64,000 nt of DNA from JAUIBE01 sp035267185 (lineage in GTDB: Bacteria; Pseudomonadota; Gammaproteobacteria; Xanthomonadales; SZUA-36). Under the pieces are notes generated by a model that was given only the letters and a program-made list of their open reading frames with translations, did not search any database and was not told where the DNA came from. Shown piece after piece: positions 1-8,215 of the stretch. The stretch spans positions 16,365 through 80,364 of the forward strand of contig DATFLY010000043.1 of NCBI GenBank assembly GCA_035267185.1. The letters are read 5' to 3'. Numbering within the stretch: position 1 is the first letter of the stretch; every line of letters starts with the position of its first letter. The translations under genes and the position numbers were made by a program.

Positions 1-2004
1 TCATTGGTTTCCCTGTTTGAACAATACGTCAAGCTCAACCGTAAGATTCCACCTGAGTTGCTGACGACCCTTGCAGGTATCGATGATCCAAGTCGTCTTG
101 CCGACACGGTCGCAGCGCACCTGGCCATTCGTCTCGAGGAAAAACAGGTTCTGCTGGAAATGGGTAGTCCGCGCCGTCGCATGGAACACCTGATGGCGCT
201 GGTCGAAGGTGAAATCGATGTTTTGCAGCTCGAAAAACGCATTCGTGGCCGGGTCAAGACCCAGATGGAGAAAAGCCAGCGGGAGTATTACCTCAATGAG
301 CAGATGAAGGCCATCCAGAAGGAACTGGGCGATATGGAAGATGCGCCCAATGATCTCGAGGAGCTGGCCAAGCGCATTGAAGAATCGGGCATGCCCAAAG
401 AGGCTGAGAAGAAGGCGAATTCAGAGCTGAACAAGCTGAAAATGATGTCCCCGATGTCGGCCGAAGCGACTGTGGTTCGTAACTACATCGACTGGATGGT
501 CAATGTACCGTGGAAAAAACGCAGTCGTATTCGCAAGAAACTCGACAAGGCCGAGGAAATTCTTGAAGCCGATCACTATGGCCTGAGCAAGGTCAAGGAG
601 CGGATTCTCGAATACCTGGCAGTACAGCAGCGGGTCCGCAAAATGAAGGGACCGATCCTTTGCCTGGTTGGCCCGCCGGGTGTGGGTAAGACCAGCCTGG
701 GTCGTTCCATTGCGCGCGCCACCGGTCGCAAGTTTGTACGCATGTCGCTGGGTGGTGTTCGTGACGAGGCAGAAATCCGTGGCCACCGCAGAACCTATAT
801 CGGCTCAATGCCGGGCAGGGTGCTGCAGAACATGGCAAAAGTCGGCGCCAGGAACCCATTGTTCATGCTCGACGAACTCGACAAGATGTCGATGGATTTT
901 CGTGGTGATCCATCTTCTGCATTGCTGGAAGTACTTGATCCTGAACAGAATAATACTTTTGCAGATCATTATCTTGAAGTCGATTTCGATCTTTCCGAGG
1001 TCATGTTCATCGCAACCGCCAATACACTGAACATTCCTCCGGCGCTGCTGGACCGAATGGAAGTCATTCGGATTCCGGGTTACACAGAGGAAGAGAAGCT
1101 TAATATTGCACAGCGTTACCTGCTGCCCAAACAGCTTGAACAGCATGGTCTGAAGGACCAGGAGCTAAAAGTCAGCGATTCGGTGTTGATGGACATCATT
1201 CGCTATTACACCCGCGAGTCCGGTGTGCGTAATCTCGAACGCGAAATTGCAAAAATCTGTCGCAAGGCGGTCAAGCAATTGGCGCTGGATAACAAGCGGG
1301 ACTCAGTGCACGTGACGACTCGAAACCTGAGTTCATACCTTGGGGTAAAACGATTCCGCTACGGTCTTGCAGAAGACGAGAACGAGGTCGGACAAGTGAC
1401 CGGGCTGGCCTGGACAGAGGTTGGTGGAGAATTGCTGCGAATTGAATCCACCCTGGTACCGGGTAAAGGCAAACTCACCCAGACCGGACAGCTTGGAGAA
1501 GTGATGCAGGAATCCATCACGGCCGCGATGACGGTTGTAAGAAGCCGTGCCGACAAGCTTGGAATCGATGCTGATTTCCATCAGCACCTTGATGCTCATG
1601 TTCATGTGCCCGAGGGCGCAACACCGAAAGACGGGCCTTCAGCAGGCATTGCCATGTGCACCGCGCTGGTGTCGGCATTGACAAAAATTCCGGTCAGGGC
1701 AGACGTGGCCATGACAGGTGAAATTACCCTGCGAGGCAAGGTTCTTCCGATCGGGGGTCTGAAAGAAAAACTCCTGGCAGCCCATCGCGGCGGAATCAAG
1801 ACGGTTTTGATTCCGGATGAGAATGAAAAAGACCTGGTGGATATTCCGAAAGCCATACTGAAAAAGATTGAAGTCATTCCTGTTTCAACGATTGACGAGG
1901 TGCTTGAACGGGCTCTTAGCAGCCTGCCTAAGTCGGAAGAACCGCCAGTGGAAGTCGGAAAATCGACCTCATCAGGTGCTGAAGGTACAGTTGTAACGCA
2001 TTAA
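1..2004 (+). CDS. lon: ATP-dependent protease Lon, 5' end outside the window
   Basis: Cytoplasmic AAA+ serine protease that unfolds and degrades misfolded and regulatory proteins. The reading frame is already open at base 1, so the first ~140 residues of the usual ~800 (substrate-binding LAN domain) are missing only because of the window edge. Visible are the coiled-coil linker, Walker A GPPGVGKTS near base 670, Walker B FMLDELDK, and the protease domain with the catalytic Ser in PKDGPSAGIA (Ser codon at 1639) and the catalytic Lys in the GGLKEKLLAAHRGG block. The tail ends in a low-complexity Ser/Gly/Glu stretch. hupB follows, as in many proteobacteria. The assignment is secure. Confidence 0.98.
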   Translation, partial: SLVSLFEQYVKLNRKIPPELLTTLAGIDDPSRLADTVAAHLAIRLEEKQVLLEMGSPRRRMEHLMALVEGEIDVLQLEKRIRGRVKTQMEKSQREYYLNEQMKAIQKELGDMEDAPNDLEELAKRIEESGMPKEAEKKANSELNKLKMMSPMSAEATVVRNYIDWMVNVPWKKRSRIRKKLDKAEEILEADHYGLSKVKERILEYLAVQQRVRKMKGPILCLVGPPGVGKTSLGRSIARATGRKFVRMSLGGVRDEAEIRGHRRTYIGSMPGRVLQNMAKVGARNPLFMLDELDKMSMDFRGDPSSALLEVLDPEQNNTFADHYLEVDFDLSEVMFIATANTLNIPPALLDRMEVIRIPGYTEEEKLNIAQRYLLPKQLEQHGLKDQELKVSDSVLMDIIRYYTRESGVRNLEREIAKICRKAVKQLALDNKRDSVHVTTRNLSSYLGVKRFRYGLAEDENEVGQVTGLAWTEVGGELLRIESTLVPGKGKLTQTGQLGEVMQESITAAMTVVRSRADKLGIDADFHQHLDAHVHVPEGATPKDGPSAGIAMCTALVSALTKIPVRADVAMTGEITLRGKVLPIGGLKEKLLAAHRGGIKTVLIPDENEKDLVDIPKAILKKIEVIPVSTIDEVLERALSSLPKSEEPPVEVGKSTSSGAEGTVVTH

Positions 2005-2347
2005 ATCGGGGTTCTGAGCGGATTTTTTTCGCCTGTTGATGCGGTTTAAACTGTGATTCGGGTGAATGTTACCAATTGGTAACAACAAAGGTTTTCCCCC
2101 ACATTGAAAAGGTTGGCGCGTTTTGTTCACGCTGGACCTGTGATGTTTGCGCTATTTCTGTTGCGTCCCTGGCGAGTGCTGTATTACTATTCCTGTACAG
2201 CTTGCAAGCCTTGGTATACAAGGCTCTCAGGGAAATTCCGCCAATTCCGAGACACAATAATTCATCCGACAGGGTCATAAGTGGTCGGTGGGGTGGCAGG
2301 CTGCTTTACATATCGCAAATTGATCTAAAATTTAATGGAGTGCAAGA
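2005..2347. other. lon-hupB intergenic region (343 bp) with no gene
   Basis: I see no credible coding sequence here. The short open frames lack ribosome-binding sites and family resemblance. The stretch holds a perfect 18-bp palindrome (listed separately) and a hairpin with 7-bp arms AGCCTTG/CAAGGCT at 2207-2225. It ends with GGAG about 9 bases before the hupB ATG. It most likely carries the hupB promoter and leader, but I cannot place a convincing -35/-10 pair. Confidence 0.6.
2067..2084. promoter_or_regulatory. perfect 18-bp palindrome upstream of hupB, operator-like
   Basis: TGTTACCAATTGGTAACA reads identically on both strands. It lies 264 bases before hupB in otherwise non-coding DNA. 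Perfect palindromes of this length usually bind a dimeric regulator, but I cannot name the protein. A role in hupB control is inference from position only. Confidence 0.45.
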
Positions 2348-2620
2348 ATGAATAAATCTGAACTTGTAGATTCGATCGCGGCTTCTGCGGGTCTGACAAA
2401 AGCTGATGCCGGTCGTGCATTGGACGCTTTTGTAGACGGCGTAACAGGTGCATTGAAAAAAGGTGATTCCGTTTCATTAGTAGGTTTCGGAACATTTGCA
2501 GTACGTAAACGCGCTGCTCGTACGGGCCGTAATCCACGTACTGGCGAAACCATTCAAATCAAGGCTTCTAACAACCCGGCTTTCAAGGCTGGCAAAGCGC
2601 TTAAAGACGCTGTAAACTAG
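2348..2620 (+). CDS. hupB: DNA-binding protein HU-beta
   Basis: Small histone-like nucleoid protein that bends and wraps DNA as a dimer. The 90-residue length is exact for HU. It starts MNKSELVDSIAASAGL, carries the DNA-binding arm with GRNPRTGETI and ends KALKDAVN, all standard for HU. GGAG precedes the ATG at normal spacing. It lies between lon and two tRNA genes. IHF-beta, the paralogue in this window, is at 52.6 kb and is clearly different. HU-alpha rather than HU-beta cannot be excluded by sequence alone, but the lon neighbour favours hupB. Confidence 0.97.
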   Translation: MNKSELVDSIAASAGLTKADAGRALDAFVDGVTGALKKGDSVSLVGFGTFAVRKRAARTGRNPRTGETIQIKASNNPAFKAGKALKDAVN

Positions 2621-2634
2621 CGCGCCTTCTGATG

Positions 2635-2710
2635 GGGTGCTTAGCTCAGTTGGGAGAGCATCGCCCTTACAAGGCGAGGGTCGGCGGTTCGAGCCCGTCA
2701 GCACCCACCA
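2635..2710 (+). tRNA. tRNA-Val (anticodon TAC)
   Basis: A full cloverleaf is visible: acceptor GGGTGCT/AGCACCC, D arm, anticodon loop CTTACAA giving TAC, T loop TTCGAGC, and an encoded CCA. It lies 14 bases after hupB and 9 bases before tRNA-Asp, so the two tRNAs and possibly hupB may share a transcript. Confidence 0.98.
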
Positions 2711-2719
2711 GAAAATCGC

Positions 2720-2796
2720 GGAGTGGTAGTTCAGTCGGTTAGAATACCGGCCTGTCACGCCGGGGGTCGCGGGTTCGAGTCCCGTCCACTCCGCCA
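2720..2796 (+). tRNA. tRNA-Asp (anticodon GTC)
   Basis: Acceptor GGAGTGG/CCACTCC, anticodon loop CTGTCAC giving GTC, T loop TTCGAGT, discriminator G and encoded CCA form a complete cloverleaf. It is followed at once by a strong rho-independent terminator. Confidence 0.98.
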
Positions 2797-2806
2797 CTTA
2801 GTTTGA

Positions 2807-2837
2807 AAAGGGCGCCTCATGGGCGCCCTTTATTTTT
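2807..2837 (+). terminator. rho-independent terminator after the tRNA pair
   Basis: A 10-bp stem AAAGGGCGCC/GGCGCCCTTT with a short loop is followed by ATTTTT. It closes the hupB/tRNA-Val/tRNA-Asp unit before ppiD. Confidence 0.9.
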
Positions 2838-2923
2838 GCCTTTCCCGTCCATATTGAGACTGGAACGTTAACAAGCCGATTGGGGCGGTGCTGGTTCCGG
2901 CGGCATTGGAGTAAATCAGAGTA

Positions 2924-4948
2924 ATGCTTCTTCAGAAATTTCGTGACCGGCTCACCGGTATCATGGCCATCTTCATTCTTGGATTGTTGGCTGTCCCGTT
3001 CGCTTTGGTGGGGGTTACCTCCTATTTTGCCCCTGAAACTGAAACCAACGTTGCTATAGTCAATGAGGAAGGGATTACAGTCACCGAATTCAATTCCAGT
3101 TTCCAGAATTACCGCGAGCGGATGCGCTCACTGATGGGTACCTCGTTCGACGCCGCACTCTTTGACGACCCGGTCGTCAGAAGAGAGCATCTGGAAACCA
3201 TGATCGAAAGGGAACTGCTGAGGCAGGTTTCCATCGAGACAGGTCTGTCAGTGGATGATCAGTTCCTGGCTCAGGCGATTCGGGATGTACCCGGATTCCA
3301 GATGGATGGCGTTTTCAATACCGAGGTGTACCAGAACCAGCTCACTTCACAGGGTTTGACACCGCAGGAGTTTGAGGACCGGATGCGTTCGTCCATGATC
3401 CTGAGGCAGTATCCCGCGACACTCAGTGCCAGTGCCATCGCAACTTCTGCTGAAGTAGATCGTTTTATTGAGCTTCAGCAACAGGAAAGAGCTTTTGGTG
3501 CGCTGCTGATTATGGCTGAACCAGAAGAAGATGAAGCTGAAGAGCTGATCGAAGAGGTTGCAGAAGCTGCCGAGGAAGCAGCAGAAGAAGGCGAAGAAGT
3601 CATTGAAGCTGCGGAAACCGAGGCAGCAGAAGCTGTTGCAGAAATTGAAGAATCCCGGATCGAGCAGTGGTACGAGGATAATGCCGACGAATATCGTCAT
3701 CCGGAACGTGTGGTGATCGAATACGTTGAGCTGAACGCTGAACTGATGGAGCCGGAAGAAGAAATTGATGACGACATGCTTCGTCAGCGCTTCGAGGATC
3801 AGTCAGGACGCTTTATTACACCAGAGGCAAGGCTTGCCTCTCACATCCTTATTTCCGTTGATCCCACGGCGCCTGAAGCAGATATTGAAACAGCACGACA
3901 GGAAGCGCAGGCATTGGCTGATCGTGCTTTGGAAGGCGAGGACTTTGCTGAGCTGGCGCGTGAGTTCTCCGAGGACCAGGGATCTGCACCACTGGGTGGT
4001 GACCTGGACTGGGTTGAGCCCGGTTTCATGGTTGAAGCCTTTGAGTCAGCGCTCTATGAACTGGACATGAGTGAGCCGATTTCTGAGCCGGTTCAAACCG
4101 GATTCGGCTGGCACATTATCCAGTTGCGTGAAATTCGTCCGGCCGAGGGCATGACATTTGAGGAAGCACGCGAAACCCTGCTGACCGAATTGACTGCTGA
4201 GCAGAATGAACGTGTGTTCCTGGACGCTGCTGATCGACTGGTCGATATCATTTACGAAGACCCCACGACCCTTGAAGCCGCAGCTGATGAGCTAGACCTG
4301 GAAATCCAGGAAGTGGGTCCCTTTGATCGCAGCGGCATGCCCGGAGGCGTGGCCGCAAACCCCGAATTTGTTGAAACTGCGTTTTCGGATCTCGTGTTGT
4401 TACAGGACTCCGCCAGCGACCCAGTCGACCTGGGCCTGAATCATATTGCCGTGCTGCGGGTGCGTGAGCATTTGCCTGAGGCGGCTAAAACCCTGGATGA
4501 GGTACGGGACGAAGTCATCGTTGCCATTCGCCAGGATGATGCAATGAAGGCCGCCGAGGCCAGGGCAACCGCTCTTCTGGAGCGTATTGAGAGCGGAGAA
4601 TCACTGGAACTGCTCGCTGAAGAAACCGGTTTGGAGCTGATTGAATCGGAAGGAGCAACACGCACTTCGAACGAGATCAGGTTTGATCTTCGCTCAGAGC
4701 TGTTTGAATTAAAGGCCCCTGAGGGAGACGAGGCCAGGTACGCGGTCCTGCCGTTGGATGATGGCTACGCCGTGGTTGCCCTGAGGGACGTCAGGCCGGG
4801 AGCGCTTTCAGAAGAGGAAGAAGCCCGCCGGGATAGCTTCCGACAACGAATTGCCAATGTCAGGGCCAGCAGTGAAACACAGGCTTTCCTGACCGCATTG
4901 CGGAATCAGTCGCAAGTCCAGGTATTCGAAGACCGTATTCGCAACTAG
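2924..4948 (+). CDS. ppiD: periplasmic folding chaperone PpiD (parvulin-type)
   Basis: Inner-membrane-anchored periplasmic chaperone of the SurA/PpiD family that helps newly exported proteins leave the Sec translocon. A single N-terminal membrane segment (about residues 14-34, RLTGIMAIFILGLLAVPFAL) is followed by a SurA_N-like chaperone domain. A parvulin domain follows at about residues 300-405, starting ARLASHILISVDP and containing GGDLDWVEPG and FGWHIIQL. At 674 residues it is longer than E. coli PpiD (623), mainly because of an Ala/Glu-rich acidic stretch at about residues 195-245. Position after lon-hupB matches many gammaproteobacteria. Confidence 0.93.
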   Translation: MLLQKFRDRLTGIMAIFILGLLAVPFALVGVTSYFAPETETNVAIVNEEGITVTEFNSSFQNYRERMRSLMGTSFDAALFDDPVVRREHLETMIERELLRQVSIETGLSVDDQFLAQAIRDVPGFQMDGVFNTEVYQNQLTSQGLTPQEFEDRMRSSMILRQYPATLSASAIATSAEVDRFIELQQQERAFGALLIMAEPEEDEAEELIEEVAEAAEEAAEEGEEVIEAAETEAAEAVAEIEESRIEQWYEDNADEYRHPERVVIEYVELNAELMEPEEEIDDDMLRQRFEDQSGRFITPEARLASHILISVDPTAPEADIETARQEAQALADRALEGEDFAELAREFSEDQGSAPLGGDLDWVEPGFMVEAFESALYELDMSEPISEPVQTGFGWHIIQLREIRPAEGMTFEEARETLLTELTAEQNERVFLDAADRLVDIIYEDPTTLEAAADELDLEIQEVGPFDRSGMPGGVAANPEFVETAFSDLVLLQDSASDPVDLGLNHIAVLRVREHLPEAAKTLDEVRDEVIVAIRQDDAMKAAEARATALLERIESGESLELLAEETGLELIESEGATRTSNEIRFDLRSELFELKAPEGDEARYAVLPLDDGYAVVALRDVRPGALSEEEEARRDSFRQRIANVRASSETQAFLTALRNQSQVQVFEDRIRN

Positions 4949-4989
4949 GCCGGATTCCACCAGGGCTTTTCGATCCAGGCGTTTTCGAT

Positions 4990-5787
4990 CTAGGTGTTTT
5001 CGCCGCTGAGTTCGGCCATGCCGAGAATGTTGTAACCGGCATCCACGTAAGTGATCTCACCGGTCACCCCGGAGGCCAGGTCACTGCACAGGAATGCAGC
5101 CACGTTGCCAACTTCTGTTGGCGTAATGCTTCTGCGCATTGGTGCAGTGGTTTCCACGTGATCGAGCATTCGACGGAACTGTGAAATCCCCGCTGCGGCC
5201 AGCGTTTTGATGGGGCCGGCGGAAATGGCGTTGACGCGAATTCCCTTCGGTCCCAGGCTTTGTGCCATGTAGCGAACGTTTGCCTCCAGGCTGGCCTTGG
5301 CCAGGCCCATCACGTTATAGCTGGGCATGGCTCTGACCGATCCCATGTAACTCAGCGTCAGCATGGACCCATCGCGGCCCTCCATCATGGGCATTGCAGC
5401 CTTGCCAAGCGCGGCAAAACTGTACGAGCTGATGTCATGCGCAATTTGAAATCCTTCGCGACTGACCACGTCCATGTAATCGCCCTCAAGCTGATCGCGA
5501 GGCGCGAATCCAACGGAATGAACCAGGATATCGAACCGGTCCCAGTGGCTGCCAAGTGCAGCGTACATCGCATCGATTTCTTCATCAGATGCAACATCAC
5601 AGGGCAGTACGATGTTTGAACCGCAAAGATCTGCGATTTTCTCAACACGGGTTTTCAGCTTGTCGTTCTGGTACGTGAACGCGGTTTCAGCGCCTTGTTG
5701 GTGCATCGCTTCGGCAATACCCCAGGCTATTGAGCGCGGGCTGGCGACTCCCACGATGAGTGCCCGTTTACCTGAAAGAAATCCCAT
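4990..5787 (-). CDS. fabI: enoyl-[acyl-carrier-protein] reductase (NADH) FabI
   Basis: Catalyses the last reduction of each fatty-acid elongation cycle, trans-2-enoyl-ACP to acyl-ACP, and is the target class of triclosan. The 265 residues are the usual length. It starts MGFLSGKRALIVGVASPRS, the FabI-type nucleotide-binding motif, and has the FabI active-site Tyr-x6-Lys in PSYNVMGLAKASLE. GAGGAAC precedes the ATG. It is the last gene of a minus-strand group yidD-pyrC-fabI and converges on ppiD with only 41 bases between. Confidence 0.97.
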   Translation of the reverse strand: MGFLSGKRALIVGVASPRSIAWGIAEAMHQQGAETAFTYQNDKLKTRVEKIADLCGSNIVLPCDVASDEEIDAMYAALGSHWDRFDILVHSVGFAPRDQLEGDYMDVVSREGFQIAHDISSYSFAALGKAAMPMMEGRDGSMLTLSYMGSVRAMPSYNVMGLAKASLEANVRYMAQSLGPKGIRVNAISAGPIKTLAAAGISQFRRMLDHVETTAPMRRSITPTEVGNVAAFLCSDLASGVTGEITYVDAGYNILGMAELSGENT

Positions 5788-5853
5788 CTGTGGTTCCTCT
5801 GTGTTTGATTCTTGTTGGCGAAGACTACTGGAATGCTGTTTGCTGATAAAGGA

Positions 5854-7203
5854 TTAGCTGCGCACTGCCCGAAATTCAAGGCGCATGGATGCATTATGAT
5901 CAAGGACCTCGGAGCCATCCCATGCCAGTTCACCATTAACCCAGGTTGATGCAATTCTGGACGAGAATTGGTGCCCCTCAAATGGACTCCAGCCGCACTT
6001 GTAAAGGATGTTTTCCGGTCGCACCAGCGTCGGGGTGGTCGTGTCCACCAATACCAGGTCTGCCCAGTACCCCTCGCGAATGAACCCGCGGTCGATTACG
6101 CCAAAACGACGTGCAACATTGTGCGATGTCAGCCTGACAATGTCTTGCAGGCTGAAATTGCCGTTATGGAAATGTTCCAGGATGCAAAGCATGGCGTCCT
6201 GAACCAGCGGTAGCCCGGCCGGCGCCTTCAGGTAGTTTGTCTGGGCTTTTTCCTCGGCAGTGTGGGGCGCATGGTCGGTCGCCAAAACGTCGATTTTGCC
6301 TTGCTGGAGTGCTTCAATCAGGGCTGCCTGGTCGCGTGGGGACTTGATGGATGGATTGCATTTAATCCGGTTACCCATGCGAGGATAGTCATCACTGTTG
6401 AAGTGCAGGAAATGCACGCAGACTTCGGCGGTGATGTTTTTGTTTTCTATCGGACCAGGCTCGAACAATGCCATCTCATCGGCCGTGGTCAGGTGAAGAA
6501 CATGCAATTGTGCATCGTATGTTTTGGCCAGTTCAACAGCAATCGTTGACGATTCCAGGCACGATTGAGCATCACGAATCCACGGATGTTCGGTAACCGG
6601 GATGTCCTCACCATACTTTTCAATCGCCTGCTGAAGCCTTAGTTCAATTCGAGGAGTGGACTCGCAGTGAGTGGCGATGACAGTTTGCGCTTCTCGAAAT
6701 ATTCCGGCCAGGGTTTCTTCGTTGTCGACCAGCATGTTGCCGGTGGATGCACCCATGAAAATTTTGACACCGCACGCCTGTCCGGGAGGCAGTGAACGAA
6801 TGACTTCAAGATTGTCGTTGCTTGCGCCCATGTAGTAGGCGTAGTTGGTTGCGGCCACTTCAGCCGCCCTGGTGTATTTGTCTTCCAGCGCATCCAGTGT
6901 CAGTGTGGGTGGAGAGGTGTTTGGCATCTCCATGAAGCTGGTGATTCCGCCTGCCAGCGCAGCCCTGGATTCTGTTGCAATGCTGCCCTTGTGGGTGAGA
7001 CCGGGTTCACGAAAGTGCACCTGGTCATCGATCATGCCTGGGAGCAGGTGCCTGCCTTCAGCATCAAACACGCTTGCGCCTTCAGTTGATTCGCCTCCAC
7101 CCGAGATTTTTTCAATCCGGCCGTCACGAATACGGACGTCGCCCTCGGTGATCCCGTTTTCAGAAACAATGCGGGCATTGGTGATGATTGTCGGTCTGTT
7201 CAT
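5854..7203 (-). CDS. pyrC: dihydroorotase, class I (allantoinase-like)
   Basis: Zinc amidohydrolase of pyrimidine biosynthesis that cyclises carbamoyl-aspartate to dihydroorotate. The 449-residue length and motifs fit the larger class I enzymes rather than the ~345-residue E. coli PyrC. Seen are GMIDDQVHFREPG, the bridging carboxy-lysine motif GVKIFMGAS, metal His motifs ATHCEST and VLHLTT, and the catalytic Asp in ATDHAPHT. The first metal motif is QxH instead of the common HxH; I recall this in a DDQVHFREPG subgroup, so it need not mean loss of function. It lies 35 bases after yidD. Dihydropyrimidinase or allantoinase are less likely alternatives. Confidence 0.88.
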   Translation of the reverse strand: MNRPTIITNARIVSENGITEGDVRIRDGRIEKISGGGESTEGASVFDAEGRHLLPGMIDDQVHFREPGLTHKGSIATESRAALAGGITSFMEMPNTSPPTLTLDALEDKYTRAAEVAATNYAYYMGASNDNLEVIRSLPPGQACGVKIFMGASTGNMLVDNEETLAGIFREAQTVIATHCESTPRIELRLQQAIEKYGEDIPVTEHPWIRDAQSCLESSTIAVELAKTYDAQLHVLHLTTADEMALFEPGPIENKNITAEVCVHFLHFNSDDYPRMGNRIKCNPSIKSPRDQAALIEALQQGKIDVLATDHAPHTAEEKAQTNYLKAPAGLPLVQDAMLCILEHFHNGNFSLQDIVRLTSHNVARRFGVIDRGFIREGYWADLVLVDTTTPTLVRPENILYKCGWSPFEGHQFSSRIASTWVNGELAWDGSEVLDHNASMRLEFRAVRS

Positions 7204-7238
7204 GTTGGATTTATCCGGAATTGTCTCGGAAAAGGAAT

Positions 7239-7448
7239 TCAGGGTACGGGATCATAACCACCGTCGCATAACGGATGACAGCGTGCAATCCGCTTTATTG
7301 CCAGAATACTGCCTTTCCAGGCGCCATGCTTGTCGATGGCTTCGGAGGCATAAACGGAGCAGGTGGGTGTAAAACGGCAAGCGCCCCCCAATATAGGGCT
7401 AAGGAGAAGTTGATAACCACGAATCAAGAACTTAAGAAACTTTTTCAT
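7239..7448 (-). CDS. yidD: membrane protein insertion efficiency factor YidD
   Basis: Small membrane-associated protein that aids YidC-dependent insertion. The 69 residues match the family, with the hallmarks GYQLLLSPILG, CRFTPTCSVYASEA and RCHPLCDGGYDPVP. In most bacteria it sits in the rpmH-rnpA-yidD-yidC cluster near the origin. Here it is separate, upstream of pyrC on the same strand. The assignment is secure because the Cys-rich signature is nearly invariant. Confidence 0.95.
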   Translation of the reverse strand: MKKFLKFLIRGYQLLLSPILGGACRFTPTCSVYASEAIDKHGAWKGSILAIKRIARCHPLCDGGYDPVP

Positions 7449-7622
7449 CTTTAATCGGTCTGGTTCACATGTTGAATTTGCTTCGCGGGCTTGCCGTGGG
7501 CTTCAACATCGGCTATAACTCTCCAATTTCTTTTACGCCCCCAGGGGGAAAAAGAGCTAAATAGTTCTATAAAACAATAGCTTATAAGAGAAAATGAAAT
7601 GGAGCAAGGAGAAGGAATCAAC

Positions 7623-8051
7623 ATGGCGCCCAAAAGAGTCGTTCTGAAAAAGGGATACAAGCCAACGAAGAAAGAGGAGTACATGTCACCGGAGCAGCTG
7701 GAGTACTTTCGCCAGAAGCTTCAGACATGGCGCGAAGAGCTGATCGAGGAGTCACGGGAGACAATCAGTAACCTCAGGGATGAAGTGCGTGATGTCGGTG
7801 ACGAAGCTGAGCGCGCTACCCGGGAGACTGAAAACAGCCTCGAACTTCGCACCCGCGATCGATATCGCAAACTGATCAACAAGATCGACAAGGCACTTGC
7901 CCGACTTGATGATGGTGATTATGGCTATTGTGACGAGACAGGTGAAGAAATTGGCCTGGAACGTCTGGAAGCGAGACCCATTGCCACTTTATGCCTTGAT
8001 GCGCAGGAGCGCTGGGAATTACGCCAGCGTCAGATGGGTGAAAACCGCTGA
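7623..8051 (+). CDS. dksA: RNA polymerase-binding transcription factor DksA, zinc-site-reduced form
   Basis: Binds in the secondary channel of RNA polymerase and works with ppGpp in the stringent response. From this ATG the protein is 142 residues; an in-frame ATG lies 24 bases upstream, but the AAGGAG and AAGGA boxes between the two favour this one. The coiled-coil tip DxxDxA is kept (D57, D60, A62). The C4 zinc motif is reduced to CxxT (C103, T106) and CxxA (C124, A127), so a normal tetrahedral Zn site cannot form. This resembles zinc-independent DksA2-type proteins. No other dksA is in the window. Confidence 0.93.
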   Translation: MAPKRVVLKKGYKPTKKEEYMSPEQLEYFRQKLQTWREELIEESRETISNLRDEVRDVGDEAERATRETENSLELRTRDRYRKLINKIDKALARLDDGDYGYCDETGEEIGLERLEARPIATLCLDAQERWELRQRQMGENR

Positions 8052-8215
8052 CCCTGGCGGATGGCACTCGAATTGTCATCAGAATTTCATAAAACTCTTA
8101 GTGCGACAATCTGAAAATTTCGTTAAGATAGGGATTGCGATTGGGAGAAAGGCTGTTCGGCTGTCTGAACAGTCGATCAGTTAAAATAAACGATGTACTT
8201 CTCAAGGAGTTTCTT

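Noticed and set aside
2477..2797. Minus-strand frame over hupB and the two tRNAs (AEWTGLEPATPGVTGRYSNR)
   Set aside because: This is the familiar translation of tRNA genes read backwards and overlaps certain genes.
7538..7548. CCCCCAGGGGG as a terminator upstream of dksA
   Set aside because: Loop is too small and the following run is A, not T, on the plus strand.
8135..8215. Upstream N-terminal extension of the OmpA-family protein
   Set aside because: The extension precedes an obvious signal peptide, and AAGGAG sits right before the internal GTG.
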